A stretch of DNA of 64,000 bases from positions 214,526 through 278,525 of the forward strand of contig JAJDTP010000009.1 in assembly GCA_022827095.1 (NCBI GenBank). The letters run 5' to 3'. This stretch comes from Dehalococcoidia bacterium (lineage in GTDB: Bacteria > Chloroflexota > Dehalococcoidia > Lucifugimonadales > UBA3495). Both the position numbers and the translations under genes were made by a program. The notes under the pieces are model-generated. The model did not search any database. It was not told where the DNA came from and worked only from the letters and a program-made list of their open reading frames with translations. Of this stretch, positions 54,528 through 63,256 are shown piece by piece (the stretch's first letter is position 1; each line of letters begins with the position of its first letter).

Positions 54528-54639
54528 CGTCAGAAGCAGGATTTTCAAGATTTGGGGATTATCAGGATTGGAACCGTTCTGTGATGGAACTTTCCCAATC
54601 CTGCCAAATCATAAAATCCCGTAAATCCTGATTCTGACG
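54528..54639. repeat. 112-bp palindromic MITE-like repeat with outer arms
   Basis: Starts CGTCAGAAGCAGGATTTTC and ends TCCTGATTCTGACG, a second full copy of 10522-10634. It sits inside a larger pair of arms, TCACGCGTACC (54499-54509) and GGGTACGCATGA (54652-54663), like those of the element at 18059-18232. Confidence 0.75.
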
Positions 54640-54722
54640 ATTTACGAAAGTGGGTACGCATGAGGCGGCTGCGATTGGGCCTATGGTATGCTGGTCGGCA
54701 GTTTGAGCCGGAGGGTTTCGAG

Positions 54723-55271
54723 ATGGCACGGGTTCCTTACGTCGCACGAGAAGAGCTGGACGCGGACGGCCAGACGATCTACGACCGGATCCGGGAGGAC
54801 CGGGGAGCGGCGGACGTGGGTCTGCAATTCCGCGCCCTACTGCACAGCCCGCAGGCCGCCGGTTACCTGACATCCATGGGCGCGACGCTGCGGTTCCAGT
54901 CGTCCATGTCGGATGACCTCAAGGAACTGGCGATCATCCTGGTGGCCCGGGAGTGGGACTCCGGCATCGAGTGGACCGGCCACGCCGTTGCCGCGGCCAA
55001 CGCCGGTGTGAGCGACGAGGCCATTGAGGGCATCCGCACCTGGAAAGCGCCGGACTGCCTGGAGGGCCAGCAGGCCGCCATCGCCCGTTTTGTGCAGCAG
55101 ATGATCCGGGAAAAGGACGTATCCGACGAGAATTTCGAGGCGGTGCGCGCATTCCTGGGGGACCGTGGGGTCGTTGACCTGACCATGACGGTCGCTTACT
55201 ACTCGGCCCTGGCACTGGCGCAGATCGCTTTGCGACCGGAAATGGGCGGCGACCGAGTTTCAACCCTCTAG
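54723..55271 (+). CDS. Carboxymuconolactone decarboxylase-like protein
   Basis: A 182-residue all-alpha protein of the CMD/AhpD superfamily: 'LLHSPQAAGYLTSMGATLRF' is the first block and 'ELAIILVAREWDSGIEWTGHA' the catalytic-helix block. The CxxC of AhpD peroxidases is absent (E-W-D-S in its place), so it is closer to the lactone decarboxylase-like group. GGAGGG lies before the ATG. Such proteins are frequent in SAR202-like catabolic gene sets. No partner gene is close. Confidence 0.8.
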   Translation: MARVPYVAREELDADGQTIYDRIREDRGAADVGLQFRALLHSPQAAGYLTSMGATLRFQSSMSDDLKELAIILVAREWDSGIEWTGHAVAAANAGVSDEAIEGIRTWKAPDCLEGQQAAIARFVQQMIREKDVSDENFEAVRAFLGDRGVVDLTMTVAYYSALALAQIALRPEMGGDRVSTL

Positions 55272-55327
55272 GGCTGAACCCAACGCTTCGCCGGAGTCGG
55301 CGCGGCGTCAGGCTGGATGTTGGGTCT

Positions 55328-56512
55328 ATGAGCAGCGCAGCCGCGGACCGGTTGTTGGGTCGCCTGGCCGGCCTACTGGAGTGGCATGGGCTGGGATCTG
55401 CCGCACTCACCCCTCGACCCCGCGGTGGTCGCCTGACCGGCGAAGACGCGGGCGAGGTGGCGGGGCTGCTGGACCGGTTGGCAGAGGAGGACGATGGCCT
55501 GCGGCAAGGTCGCAGTCCCAGCAGCCTGATTTTCGGAAACGGCTGTTTCGCCATCGGCAGGTACGACGCGGCGTACACGGTGTTCCAGGGGCTGGTCGAG
55601 CAACGTCCCGACGACTTTGCGGTGCGGTTCAACCTGGGAGTCACTTGCCTGCGACGCAGGAGGCCCGACGAGGCGGTTGACGCGCTGAGCGCCGCGCTGG
55701 AAATCGACGGCCTGTCTGCGCCGGCGTACTACCAGCGGGGCAACGCGCGTGATGATCTTGGCGATGCCGAGGGAGCGTTGGTTGATTATGCGACGGCGAT
55801 CGACTTTGACCCGCTGCTGCTGCAGGCCTACTACAACCGCGGCATAGTGCTGAACAACCTGGGCAGGTACGCGGACGCCATCGCGGCCTTTGACGCGGTG
55901 GTGACCTTGCGCCCCGACATTTCCAACGCCTACCTGAACCGGGGCGTGGCGCGGGACGAACTGGGTGACGGCGCGGCGGCGGTGGCCGACTACGACGAGG
56001 CGCTCCGGCACAATCCCGACAACGCGGACGCCCGGTTCAACAAAGCTCGCGTCTGCTATCGTCTGGGACGATACGACGACGCGGTGGAGAACTACACTGC
56101 CGCCATCGAACTGCGCCCGGATGACGTGGAGGCGATCAACAACCGCGGGCTGGCCCACGACGCCCAGGGGAAATACTCGGAGGCCATCGCCGACTACGAT
56201 GCGGCGCTGGGTCTGCGGCCCGACTTTGCCGAGGTGTTGAGCAACCGGGGCGCGGCGCGGGAAAGCCTCGGCGATACTGAAGCGGCCCTGGCCGACTACC
56301 TGGAGGCGCAGACCAGGGCGCCGGAGTTTGCCGCCGCCTACTATAACGCGGCGCGGCTCTACGCCGACCAGGGAGACATCGCCAAGTGCGCGGAGCAGTT
56401 GTCCGAGGCGGTGCGACTACAGCCGGGGCTCTATGCCGAGGCGGAGTCTGACGAGACGCTGGGCTGGGTCCTGGACCTGTCGCGCATGCGGGACGAGCGA
56501 CGCAAAGATTAG
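55328..56512 (+). CDS. TPR-repeat protein
   Basis: A 394-residue soluble protein with about eight 34-residue TPR units from residue 75 to 370, each with the W/L-G-Y-A-P pattern ('ALVDYATAIDFDPLLLQAYY', 'AVADYDEALRHNPDNADARF', 'AIADYDAALGLRPDFAEVLS'). The N-terminal 65 residues are helical. TPR superhelices bind partner peptides. It follows the CMD-like gene by 56 bases and may be co-transcribed. The partner is unknown. Confidence 0.82.
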   Translation: MSSAAADRLLGRLAGLLEWHGLGSAALTPRPRGGRLTGEDAGEVAGLLDRLAEEDDGLRQGRSPSSLIFGNGCFAIGRYDAAYTVFQGLVEQRPDDFAVRFNLGVTCLRRRRPDEAVDALSAALEIDGLSAPAYYQRGNARDDLGDAEGALVDYATAIDFDPLLLQAYYNRGIVLNNLGRYADAIAAFDAVVTLRPDISNAYLNRGVARDELGDGAAAVADYDEALRHNPDNADARFNKARVCYRLGRYDDAVENYTAAIELRPDDVEAINNRGLAHDAQGKYSEAIADYDAALGLRPDFAEVLSNRGAARESLGDTEAALADYLEAQTRAPEFAAAYYNAARLYADQGDIAKCAEQLSEAVRLQPGLYAEAESDETLGWVLDLSRMRDERRKD

Positions 56513-56533
56513 CGACGTGAACGCCGCTGTCGT

Positions 56534-56749
56534 TCACTTGGCGTTTCGGAGCCAGTTTCTCAGCAACCGCACGGCTGCGCTCACAAGCCACCCGATTCCA
56601 CTCAGCGCGCCCACAATTCCCAAGAACCTGTCTATGGTGAAATGGTCAGTCAAGTCGATAACTACGGCAATAATAAAAACAAAACCCAACACAAAAATCA
56701 CTAATACTAAAGTAGTCGCTATGGATTTTGCCATGTTTCTATACAACAT
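56534..56749 (-). CDS. Small two-helix membrane protein
   Basis: A 71-residue protein with two hydrophobic helices ('TLVLVIFVLGFVFIIAVVIDL' and 'FLGIVGALSGIGWLVSAAV') and a basic C-terminus. It begins two bases after the stop of the next upstream gene, so they are an operon. A second ATG lies six codons in. Function unknown; A+T-richer than neighbours. Confidence 0.6.
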   Translation of the reverse strand: MLYRNMAKSIATTLVLVIFVLGFVFIIAVVIDLTDHFTIDRFLGIVGALSGIGWLVSAAVRLLRNWLRNAK

Positions 56750-56751
56750 GG

Positions 56752-56940
56752 CTATCTTCTTATTTTGATGCCTAGCACCGTGACAAAGCCGGACACACCG
56801 ATAGCGATGCCAGTAATACCCAGCAGCGCAATGCCGGTAAGAGTAATTGGATGAACTTGGAAAACGTAGTGCCCCAACAGGAACACTACAAGACCGACCG
56901 AATACGCGGCCAACGAGGCCGTAAATATCTTATCCCACAT
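56752..56940 (-). CDS. Small two-helix membrane protein
   Basis: A 62-residue protein, MWDKIFTASLAAYSVGLVVF..., with two hydrophobic helices and a basic end. AGAGGG precedes the ATG at 56940. It is the first gene of a pair with 56534-56749. The layout recalls the small membrane pairs at 39 and 42 kb, although the sequences differ. Confidence 0.6.
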   Translation of the reverse strand: MWDKIFTASLAAYSVGLVVFLLGHYVFQVHPITLTGIALLGITGIAIGVSGFVTVLGIKIRR

Positions 56941-57029
56941 GATGCTACCCTCTTTATGGGTGATCAAAGTGTAAGCGCGGCGTGGGTCGCCGTCAAATAG
57001 GGTCGAGAACTAATCTAGCGGCCAAAGTC

Positions 57030-57767
57030 CTACGGACGGTCCGGTTCGCCCTCCTCGTCCGGCGGCAGAACGTCCAGCAGGATCGCTTCCTCGCTGAGAC
57101 GAGCGGCTTCACCGAGAACTTCGGGGCGGTCTTCAATGAGGAGGTCGGGATCGACCATCGCGGCCTTTTCGGGACGGTGGTCGGCGTGGGTCAGTATGTT
57201 GTGGGTGATGACCACCATGGCCAGGGCCGTCAAGCCGAACATGACGGCCCAGTCATGCCCGCGCAACGTGTTGAGAGCCAGCATGGCTCCGAACCCCATG
57301 AAGATGCCTATGGACGACCGGAACACCGACCGACGGGACAACAGCACGGTGACGATCCCGACGGCGATGCCCACCAGGATGTACCAGTTCAGGTAGGCAA
57401 GAGAAACGCCGACGAGAACCACCATCCCGTCGCCGCCCTTGAACCCGGTGAATATGCTCTTCCAGTGACCGGCAATCGCGGCCGCTCCCGCGACGATGGC
57501 GGCCAGTTCGGGCACACCCAGCATCCAGGCAACGACCACGGCCACGGCGCCCTTGATTACGTCGCAGGCGAATACGAGCATGCCGCGCCGTCGCCCCACG
57601 TGCCAGAAGACGTTGGCGGTGCCGGCGCGCCGGCTGCCGGTGGCGAAGATATCGACGCCCTTGAGGCGCGCCACCAAGTAGGCGAAAGGGATACTGCCGA
57701 GGAGGTATCCGACCAGCGCCGCCGCGAGCACGCGGGGTATCAGAGGCAGAAGATCGTCAAAAAACAT
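57030..57767 (-). CDS. plsY: Glycerol-3-phosphate acyltransferase PlsY
   Basis: A 245-residue membrane protein with PlsY motifs: 'GYLLGSIPFAYLVARLKGVDI', the glycine-rich 'ATGSRRAGTANVFW' and 'GHWKSIFTGFKGGDGM'. PlsY uses acyl-phosphate to acylate glycerol-3-phosphate, the first step of phospholipid synthesis. The usual GSGNxGxTN motif appears here as GSRRAGTAN, so the branch is diverged and might accept an unusual acceptor. The C-terminus has about 45 extra acidic residues. It lies next to a methyltransferase and a Tes-like radical SAM gene on the same strand. Confidence 0.82.
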   Translation of the reverse strand: MFFDDLLPLIPRVLAAALVGYLLGSIPFAYLVARLKGVDIFATGSRRAGTANVFWHVGRRRGMLVFACDVIKGAVAVVVAWMLGVPELAAIVAGAAAIAGHWKSIFTGFKGGDGMVVLVGVSLAYLNWYILVGIAVGIVTVLLSRRSVFRSSIGIFMGFGAMLALNTLRGHDWAVMFGLTALAMVVITHNILTHADHRPEKAAMVDPDLLIEDRPEVLGEAARLSEEAILLDVLPPDEEGEPDRP

Positions 57768-57822
57768 CAAAAAAGGGATCAGCTGGTCAGGTAGGCGACG
57801 ATAATAGCACAGCGGGTTGCAA

Positions 57823-58614
57823 TCAGTACGGATTGTGGCCCACGTATAACCAGTAACCAATCTGACCACGGGAAACTGATTGCTCCACCCGATCCAGCAA
57901 GCCGGGGGCGGATCCCGCCAAATCGGCGGCGAGCTCCGATGAGGGGAACCCCACCGCACCGCCCAGAGCGAGCTTGCCGCGCAGGTCGGCCAGCAGGGCC
58001 ATCACCTCGGCGCTGAGGTCCTCCGGTTCGCCAGTGATGAAGCCGCAGCGCTCCAGGAGGCTCTGGTACCCATCGGCGGGCAGGGCGTCGGTGAGGCACA
58101 ACATCATGCCCACGGTCCCGTCCAGCTCGGGCGGCAGGCTACCGGGTTCCACCGTGACGTCGGAGATGCCGATCACGCCGCCGGGCCGGAGCAGACGGCG
58201 CACCCGCGAGATAGCGGCGGCCTTGTCCACGAACAGGCTGGTGGCGCACTCGATGACGACGGCGTCGAATGCTCCCTCCCGGAACGGGGGCATCTCGGCG
58301 TCGCCGCGCACGAAGGAAACGTCGGCAGGAACCGGCTGTTCCAGCGCACGCCGGCGGGAGGAAACCGAGGCTTCCGCGCCCAGCTCCAAGCCCACCACCT
58401 CACACCGGAAGACCCGGGAGATGGCGGTGGCGCTGGTTCCCAGTCCGCACGCGAGGTCCAGCACGCGCCAGCCGGCTCGGAGGCCCATGGCCCGGCCGAG
58501 CCGGTTGGTGGCGCGCAGCCCGCCCGGGTGCAGGCTGTCCCCCAGGATGAGGCTCGCCAGTTCCGAGGAATAGAGATCGGCGCAACAGAGCTTGGCGGCG
58601 TAGGTGGCCAACAT
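57823..58614 (-). CDS. SAM-dependent methyltransferase
   Basis: A 263-residue class I methyltransferase with VLDLACGLGTSA at about residues 51-62, VVGLELG for the acidic loop and 'VECATSLFVDKAAAI' downstream. The N-terminus 'AKLCCADLYSSELASLILG' with paired cysteines, followed by 'DSLHPGGLRATN', is a stable feature of a subgroup often linked with radical SAM genes. It starts 12 bases after the end of the radical SAM gene, so both are in one operon. It may modify a lipid or the radical SAM product; that is inference. Confidence 0.78.
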   Translation of the reverse strand: MLATYAAKLCCADLYSSELASLILGDSLHPGGLRATNRLGRAMGLRAGWRVLDLACGLGTSATAISRVFRCEVVGLELGAEASVSSRRRALEQPVPADVSFVRGDAEMPPFREGAFDAVVIECATSLFVDKAAAISRVRRLLRPGGVIGISDVTVEPGSLPPELDGTVGMMLCLTDALPADGYQSLLERCGFITGEPEDLSAEVMALLADLRGKLALGGAVGFPSSELAADLAGSAPGLLDRVEQSVSRGQIGYWLYVGHNPY

Positions 58615-58626
58615 GGGGAACGGCCG

Positions 58627-60087
58627 TTACGCCTGGTCTTCCCGGTCACGAGAGATGGCCTGGATCTTCTGACGGCCCTGTTCCAGCGTAAGCTGCTCGC
58701 GGATCTCCTCGCGGTAGCCCACGGAGTTGTAGGAGCAGAAGGGGATGGCGCGGCCGTCCGGCGTAAGGATGCCGACGCAGCATTTCATCACCTGCTTGAC
58801 GTTGAAGGTCCAGGCGTCCAAGAAGTCCTTGATGGCGATCTGGAATACGTGCTCCTTGAGGTGGTTGACCTCGTAGGGCAGGTCGAGGCCCGGTCCGCAG
58901 GCGCACTCGAACTGGCCGGCGGTCTGCTCGGTGCCGGCAACGGCAGACGCGGACCACAGGCCCTCCAGGGCGGTCTGGATGTCGGCGGCGTTGGGCGGCT
59001 CGGGCAGCGCGCGGTTGGTGATGTAGTCGAGATACTGGTCGATGTCCAGCAGGCGTGGCAGCGGGGTCACGGTGTCGCCGTCGACGAACAGGTAGGAATT
59101 GACCTGGCAGGTGGGGAAGCAGCAGGGGACGGGAACGAAGTCCTCCAGCACAAAGCGGCCGTCGGTCTGATCGACGATGCCATGAATGATGTCGGGGATC
59201 GTGACCCGGGTCATGGGGTCGAATTCGATGTGCCGGCCGACATGGGTGACGGGCTGGAACACCACGCCGCGCACCGCCGGATGCTTCAGGCCGAACTCAA
59301 CAATGTCTCCCACCTCGTCGGTGTTCACGTCGCGCTCGATGGCTGCCACCAGCACAGCAGTCATGCCGGCCTCAGCCAGACGGTCCAGGGCGCGCATCTT
59401 GGTGTCCAGGAGGGGCGCGCCCCGAATGGTCAGGTAAGTCTCTTCGCGGAGGCCATCGAACTGGAAGTACACAACTGGGTCAAGAGCCGCCATCTGCGCC
59501 AGGAAGCGGTCGTCGCGGGCCAAACGCACGCCGTTGGTGTTGATCATCACCTGGCGAATGCCGCGGTCCTTGGCGGCCTGGATCATCTCGGGCAGCTGCG
59601 GGTGGATGGTCGGCTCGCCGCCGCTGAACTGGATCACTTCCGGATCGCCCTCGATCTCCACGAAGCGGTCCAGCATGAACTCGACCTGCTCCAGGGTGAG
59701 GCTGTAGCCAGCGCCGGCGTCGGCGAAGCAGACGGGGCAATCCAGGTTGCAAGCGGTGTTGACCTCGATGAGGGCCAGGCAGATGTGCTGCTTGTGCTCG
59801 GGGCAGAGGCCGCAGTCCAGCGGACAACCCTGGACAACCTCGGTGCTGAAATCCAGGGGAATGGTGCCCGGCTTGTTGAACCGGATGCTGCCGACGTACA
59901 TCTCGGCGTCGGAGCTGATGATGGCCTCGAACCAACCATGTTCGGGGCAGCGTTTTCGCATGTAGACTTTGTTGTCGCGGATGATGACCTGGGCGTCGAT
60001 GACCGCCTTGCATTCGGGGCAGATGGAGCGGGTGAGTTCGTGAAAGATATAGTCGGCGTCCTGCTTTATGCGGTTGGCGGAAGTCAA
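58627..60087 (-). CDS. Radical SAM protein of the tetraether synthase (Tes/MJ0619) type
   Basis: A 486-residue protein with the features of archaeal Tes (MJ0619) enzymes: an N-terminal CPEC...CPEHG metal site, a first cluster CPLDCGLC ('GCPLDCGLCPEHKQH'), the radical SAM cluster CNLDCPVC, 'QFSGGEPTIHPQL', and the late CCFPTC plus C-terminal cysteine pairs. Tes joins lipid tails by C-C coupling; bacterial relatives are candidates for membrane-spanning lipids. The TTG at 60087 has AAGGAG nine bases upstream; the frame is open 28 codons more. PlsY and a methyltransferase are downstream. Confidence 0.8.
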   Translation of the reverse strand: MTSANRIKQDADYIFHELTRSICPECKAVIDAQVIIRDNKVYMRKRCPEHGWFEAIISSDAEMYVGSIRFNKPGTIPLDFSTEVVQGCPLDCGLCPEHKQHICLALIEVNTACNLDCPVCFADAGAGYSLTLEQVEFMLDRFVEIEGDPEVIQFSGGEPTIHPQLPEMIQAAKDRGIRQVMINTNGVRLARDDRFLAQMAALDPVVYFQFDGLREETYLTIRGAPLLDTKMRALDRLAEAGMTAVLVAAIERDVNTDEVGDIVEFGLKHPAVRGVVFQPVTHVGRHIEFDPMTRVTIPDIIHGIVDQTDGRFVLEDFVPVPCCFPTCQVNSYLFVDGDTVTPLPRLLDIDQYLDYITNRALPEPPNAADIQTALEGLWSASAVAGTEQTAGQFECACGPGLDLPYEVNHLKEHVFQIAIKDFLDAWTFNVKQVMKCCVGILTPDGRAIPFCSYNSVGYREEIREQLTLEQGRQKIQAISRDREDQA

Positions 60088-60119
60088 TGCGGTTAACTCC
60101 TTATTCCGGGAGGGTGTGA

Positions 60120-60938
60120 CTATGCAGTCAGATTGTTGCCATTTTCGATTTGGACATAAGTGACGTCCCACAGGGAGAACATCACCGCTCCGGTGTCGGG
60201 ATCGGTGCGCAGCCGCGTGCCAGCCACCACGGGCAGAGCGATCCCGGTCTCTTCGGGTGGACCATCATGCCGTAGTATCGTTTCCAGCGTCTCTGCCTGC
60301 GCCGAAGCCCGGTCGACATCCGCACGGGAGACCTCGAAAGACGCCTGAACGATCAGATACACGGGTATGTCGTCCTCCGCACGCCGGCCGTAGAAATAGA
60401 CGTCGCCTGAGTGTAGGTCGTTGGCCAGGCTGCCTGACACGACCCGGCGCCGAGCGGCATCCATTGCGATGTCGAACATCAGGGCGGGAGGCAACAACTC
60501 GATCCGGCTCAGGTTCAACGCTTTGGCGAAGGCGCCGGGACGGCGCTCGCAGAGAAACTCCATCCCCCAGCCCTTCAGGGTGGAGACGTCGCCAGAAGTG
60601 TAGTCGAGGGAACCGCGGAATCCGGTAACCGCCGTGCGGGTTTCCTGATAGGACTCCATCAGCCGCTCGAACCTGCGGTCAATCCTGGCTTGGGATGCGC
60701 GCAACTCCGCGATAGCTGCGGCGTTCTCCACAACTACTTTCTCCGTTCTGCCCTGAGCGGCGCGAATCTCCGCCATTTCCAAGTCATGCTGGGCGGCGCG
60801 CTCTTTTTGTTCCGCGCGCATTTCGGCTATGGCGCGGATGTTCTCCGCTGATGCCTTAGCGGTCTGTTCAAGCAACGCCCTTATTTCGGCCAGAGACATA
60901 GGTTCCGGATCATTGGCGGGGTCGCGTGTGGTCGTCAT
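60120..60938 (-). CDS. Coiled-coil protein with nuclease-fold-like C-terminus
   Basis: A 272-residue protein. Residues 15-110 are a long heptad-type coiled coil ('ENIRAIAEMRAEQKERAAQH'). The C-terminal half has alternating strands and helices with 'DVYFYGRRAEDDIPVYLIVQASFEV', like the pattern of coiled-coil DUF3782-type PD-(D/E)xK proteins. The catalytic lysine is not obvious. GGAGCGGC lies before the ATG. It lies downstream of the small DNA methyltransferase gene on the same strand, 37 bases after it. Confidence 0.65.
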   Translation of the reverse strand: MTTTRDPANDPEPMSLAEIRALLEQTAKASAENIRAIAEMRAEQKERAAQHDLEMAEIRAAQGRTEKVVVENAAAIAELRASQARIDRRFERLMESYQETRTAVTGFRGSLDYTSGDVSTLKGWGMEFLCERRPGAFAKALNLSRIELLPPALMFDIAMDAARRRVVSGSLANDLHSGDVYFYGRRAEDDIPVYLIVQASFEVSRADVDRASAQAETLETILRHDGPPEETGIALPVVAGTRLRTDPDTGAVMFSLWDVTYVQIENGNNLTA

Positions 60939-60975
60939 GGTGGCGCCGCTCCGAGGATGATCGACTCCCATGTTA

Positions 60976-61806
60976 TCAGTTTGCCGCCCGGGCCATTGCA
61001 AGGGGAGCCGAAGCCAGCCGCCGCCGCATCACGGCCACCGCCTCAGGGTTGTTGTCAATCAGCGTGAAGTCCCTGCCCTCCCGGTAGGCCGCCTTGCCCA
61101 GGGTCCCGCTGCCGGCGAAGAAGTCCAGAAGGTGGTCGCCCGGGTTGGAATGGACGCGCACGATGCGGCTGATGATAGCCAGCGGCTTCTGGGTGGAGTA
61201 GCCAGTCTTCTCCTTGCCGGTCACGATGGTCTGCCACCACACGTCGGTGGGCGTCTTGCCCCGGGCAGCCTTCTCAGGTCCTACGAGACCCGGAGCCATG
61301 TAGGGGATGCGGTCCATGGCGTCGTAGTTGAAGGTGTAGTTGCTCGGATCCTTGGCGTACCAGAGAATGTTGTCGTGCTTGGCCGGCCAGCGAGTCTTGG
61401 GACGGCCGCCGTAGTCGTAGGCCCAGATGATCTCGTTGATGAACGAGTCCCGGCCGAAGATCTCGTCCAGCATCACCTTGCAGTAGTGGACCTCGCGGTA
61501 GTCCACGTGGAGGAACAGGCTGCCGTGGTCGTCCAGCACCCGGTACGCCTCCTCCATGCGCGGGCGCAGGAACCCGATGTAGTCGTCGAAGATGTCGGCG
61601 TACTCGCTGGACCCGACGACCTGGGTGCGGTAGCGGCGACCCTGGAACCCGGTGCGGTCGCCGTCGGGGTCCGGCGTGACCCGGATGCGGGTGCGAGACT
61701 GGGACTTGCCGGTGTTGAAGGGAGGATCGACGTAGATAAGCTGGAAAGCCCGGTCGGGCAGGGTCCGCAGGACATCCAAATTGTCGCCGAGTATAATCTC
61801 GCCCAT
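60976..61806 (-). CDS. Site-specific DNA methyltransferase (beta class)
   Basis: A 276-residue enzyme with 'LIYVDPPFNTG' early and 'LLDFFAGSGTLGKAAYREGR' late, so a beta-class adenine-N6 or cytosine-N4 DNA methyltransferase. No nuclease gene is adjacent, so it is likely an orphan or epigenetic regulator, comparable in size to DpnA/CcrM-like enzymes. GGAGGCACGGG precedes the ATG at 61806; an open extension of 26 codons reads into non-coding sequence. It is the first gene of a unit with the coiled-coil protein. Confidence 0.85.
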   Translation of the reverse strand: MGEIILGDNLDVLRTLPDRAFQLIYVDPPFNTGKSQSRTRIRVTPDPDGDRTGFQGRRYRTQVVGSSEYADIFDDYIGFLRPRMEEAYRVLDDHGSLFLHVDYREVHYCKVMLDEIFGRDSFINEIIWAYDYGGRPKTRWPAKHDNILWYAKDPSNYTFNYDAMDRIPYMAPGLVGPEKAARGKTPTDVWWQTIVTGKEKTGYSTQKPLAIISRIVRVHSNPGDHLLDFFAGSGTLGKAAYREGRDFTLIDNNPEAVAVMRRRLASAPLAMARAAN

Positions 61807-61889
61807 CCCGTGCCTCCGATGCGAGACCGCATTATCCCGTGCGCCAATTGCCGGCGTCAAACCGATGAGTAGTTTGCCCCTCACCCCAA

Positions 61890-61915
61890 CCCCTCTCCCA
61901 CAGAGGGGAGAGGGG
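61890..61915. repeat. CCCCTCTCCC hairpin repeat
   Basis: CCCCTCTCCC and GGGAGAGGGG form a 10-bp perfect stem with a 6-base loop in front of the CoA-transferase gene. The sequence type is a common dispersed intergenic repeat and could also act as a terminator. Confidence 0.55.
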
Positions 61916-61934
61916 CTTAATGCAGGTGATGACT

Positions 61935-63152
61935 ATGACCCAAAACAACCATCCCCCTGGGCCCCTGGCCGGCGTCAAGGTGCTGGACCTGACGCAGATC
62001 ATGGCCGGCCCGATGTGTACCATGCTGCTGGCCGACATGGGCGCCGACGTCATCAAGGTAGAGCGCCCCGGCACCGGCGACGACACTCGACGCATGGGGT
62101 CGCGGCTGACCCACGACATCGCCGGCGGGTTCCTGGCGCTGAACCGCAACAAGCGCAGCATCGCCCTGGACCTGCGTTCGGATGATGGCAAGGCAGTGTT
62201 CCGACGGATGGCGGAGTCGGCGGACATCGTGGTGGAGAACTTCCGGCCCGGCGTGATGGACCGGCTGGGCCTGGGCTACCAGGCGCTGGCGGAGATCAAC
62301 CCTAGGCTGGTGTACGCCAGCATTTCAGGTTTCGGCGGCACCGGCCCGTACCTCAACCGGGGCGGTTTCGACCTCGTGGCCCAAGGCATGAGCGGGCTGA
62401 TGTCGATCACCGGCTTCCCGGGTGGGCCGCCGGCCAAGGTGGGCGTGCCCATCACCGACATCGGCGCGGGGAGCTTTACCGCCTTCGGCATCCTGGCGGC
62501 CTATATCCACGCTCAGCGCACGGGCCAGGGCCAGCAGGTGGACGGATCGCTGCTGGAGGCGGGCATCGCGTTCACGGTGTGGGAGTCGTCGGAATACTTC
62601 GCCAACGGAGAGATACCCGGGCCGCTGGGCTCTGCCCACCGGGTGAACGCGCCCTACCAGGCGCTGCGAACCAGCGACGGCTACATCAACATCGGCGCGG
62701 CGTCGCAACCGACATGGGAGCAGTTCTGCCGGGCCATCGGCCAGGACGCGCTGATCGAGGACGAGAGGTATCTGGAGCCCAACGACCGCAAGGCGCGTGA
62801 GGCGGAACTAGCGGAACTCCTGGAGGGCATCCTGACGGAGCACACCACGGCCCACTGGATGGAGCAGCTGGAGTCGGCCGGCGTGGTGGCCGGACCCATC
62901 TACGACATGGAGCAGGTGTACAGCGACGAACAGGTGCTGGCCCGCAACATGAAGGTCACGCTGGACGACCCCGAGCTAGGCGAGCTGAACCACATCGGGA
63001 TTCCGGTGAAACTATCGGCAACGCCGGGGAGCATCCGCCACCGCGGCCCGGCGCTGGGCCAGCACAGCCGGGAGATATTAGCCGAGCATGGCTACAACGC
63101 GGCGGAGATCGATGCGTTGGTTGAGGGGAAGGCGGTGGCGACGCCGCAATAG
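61935..63152 (+). CDS. CaiB/BaiF-family (class III) CoA-transferase
   Basis: A 405-residue class III CoA-transferase: 'GVKVLDLTQIMAGPMCTMLLADMGADVIKVE', 'NKRSIALDLRSDDG', and the catalytic Asp in 'GGFDLVAQGMSG'. Such enzymes move CoA between carboxylic acids (formyl-CoA:oxalate, carnitine or aromatic acid systems) as interlocked dimers. In this type of genome they accompany degradation of carboxylic acids. AGGTGA lies six bases before the chosen ATG; two other in-frame ATGs lie within 15 bases upstream. No substrate can be named. Confidence 0.88.
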   Translation: MTQNNHPPGPLAGVKVLDLTQIMAGPMCTMLLADMGADVIKVERPGTGDDTRRMGSRLTHDIAGGFLALNRNKRSIALDLRSDDGKAVFRRMAESADIVVENFRPGVMDRLGLGYQALAEINPRLVYASISGFGGTGPYLNRGGFDLVAQGMSGLMSITGFPGGPPAKVGVPITDIGAGSFTAFGILAAYIHAQRTGQGQQVDGSLLEAGIAFTVWESSEYFANGEIPGPLGSAHRVNAPYQALRTSDGYINIGAASQPTWEQFCRAIGQDALIEDERYLEPNDRKAREAELAELLEGILTEHTTAHWMEQLESAGVVAGPIYDMEQVYSDEQVLARNMKVTLDDPELGELNHIGIPVKLSATPGSIRHRGPALGQHSREILAEHGYNAAEIDALVEGKAVATPQ

Positions 63153-63256
63153 CGAAGGGTTCGTGCAGTTAGTAACCTTGTCAAATTGGCGAAACAAGCC
63201 GGAAGACCGACTGATGCTACGACGGTACTCCAAATAAACGCTGGCGCAAAGCCTAG

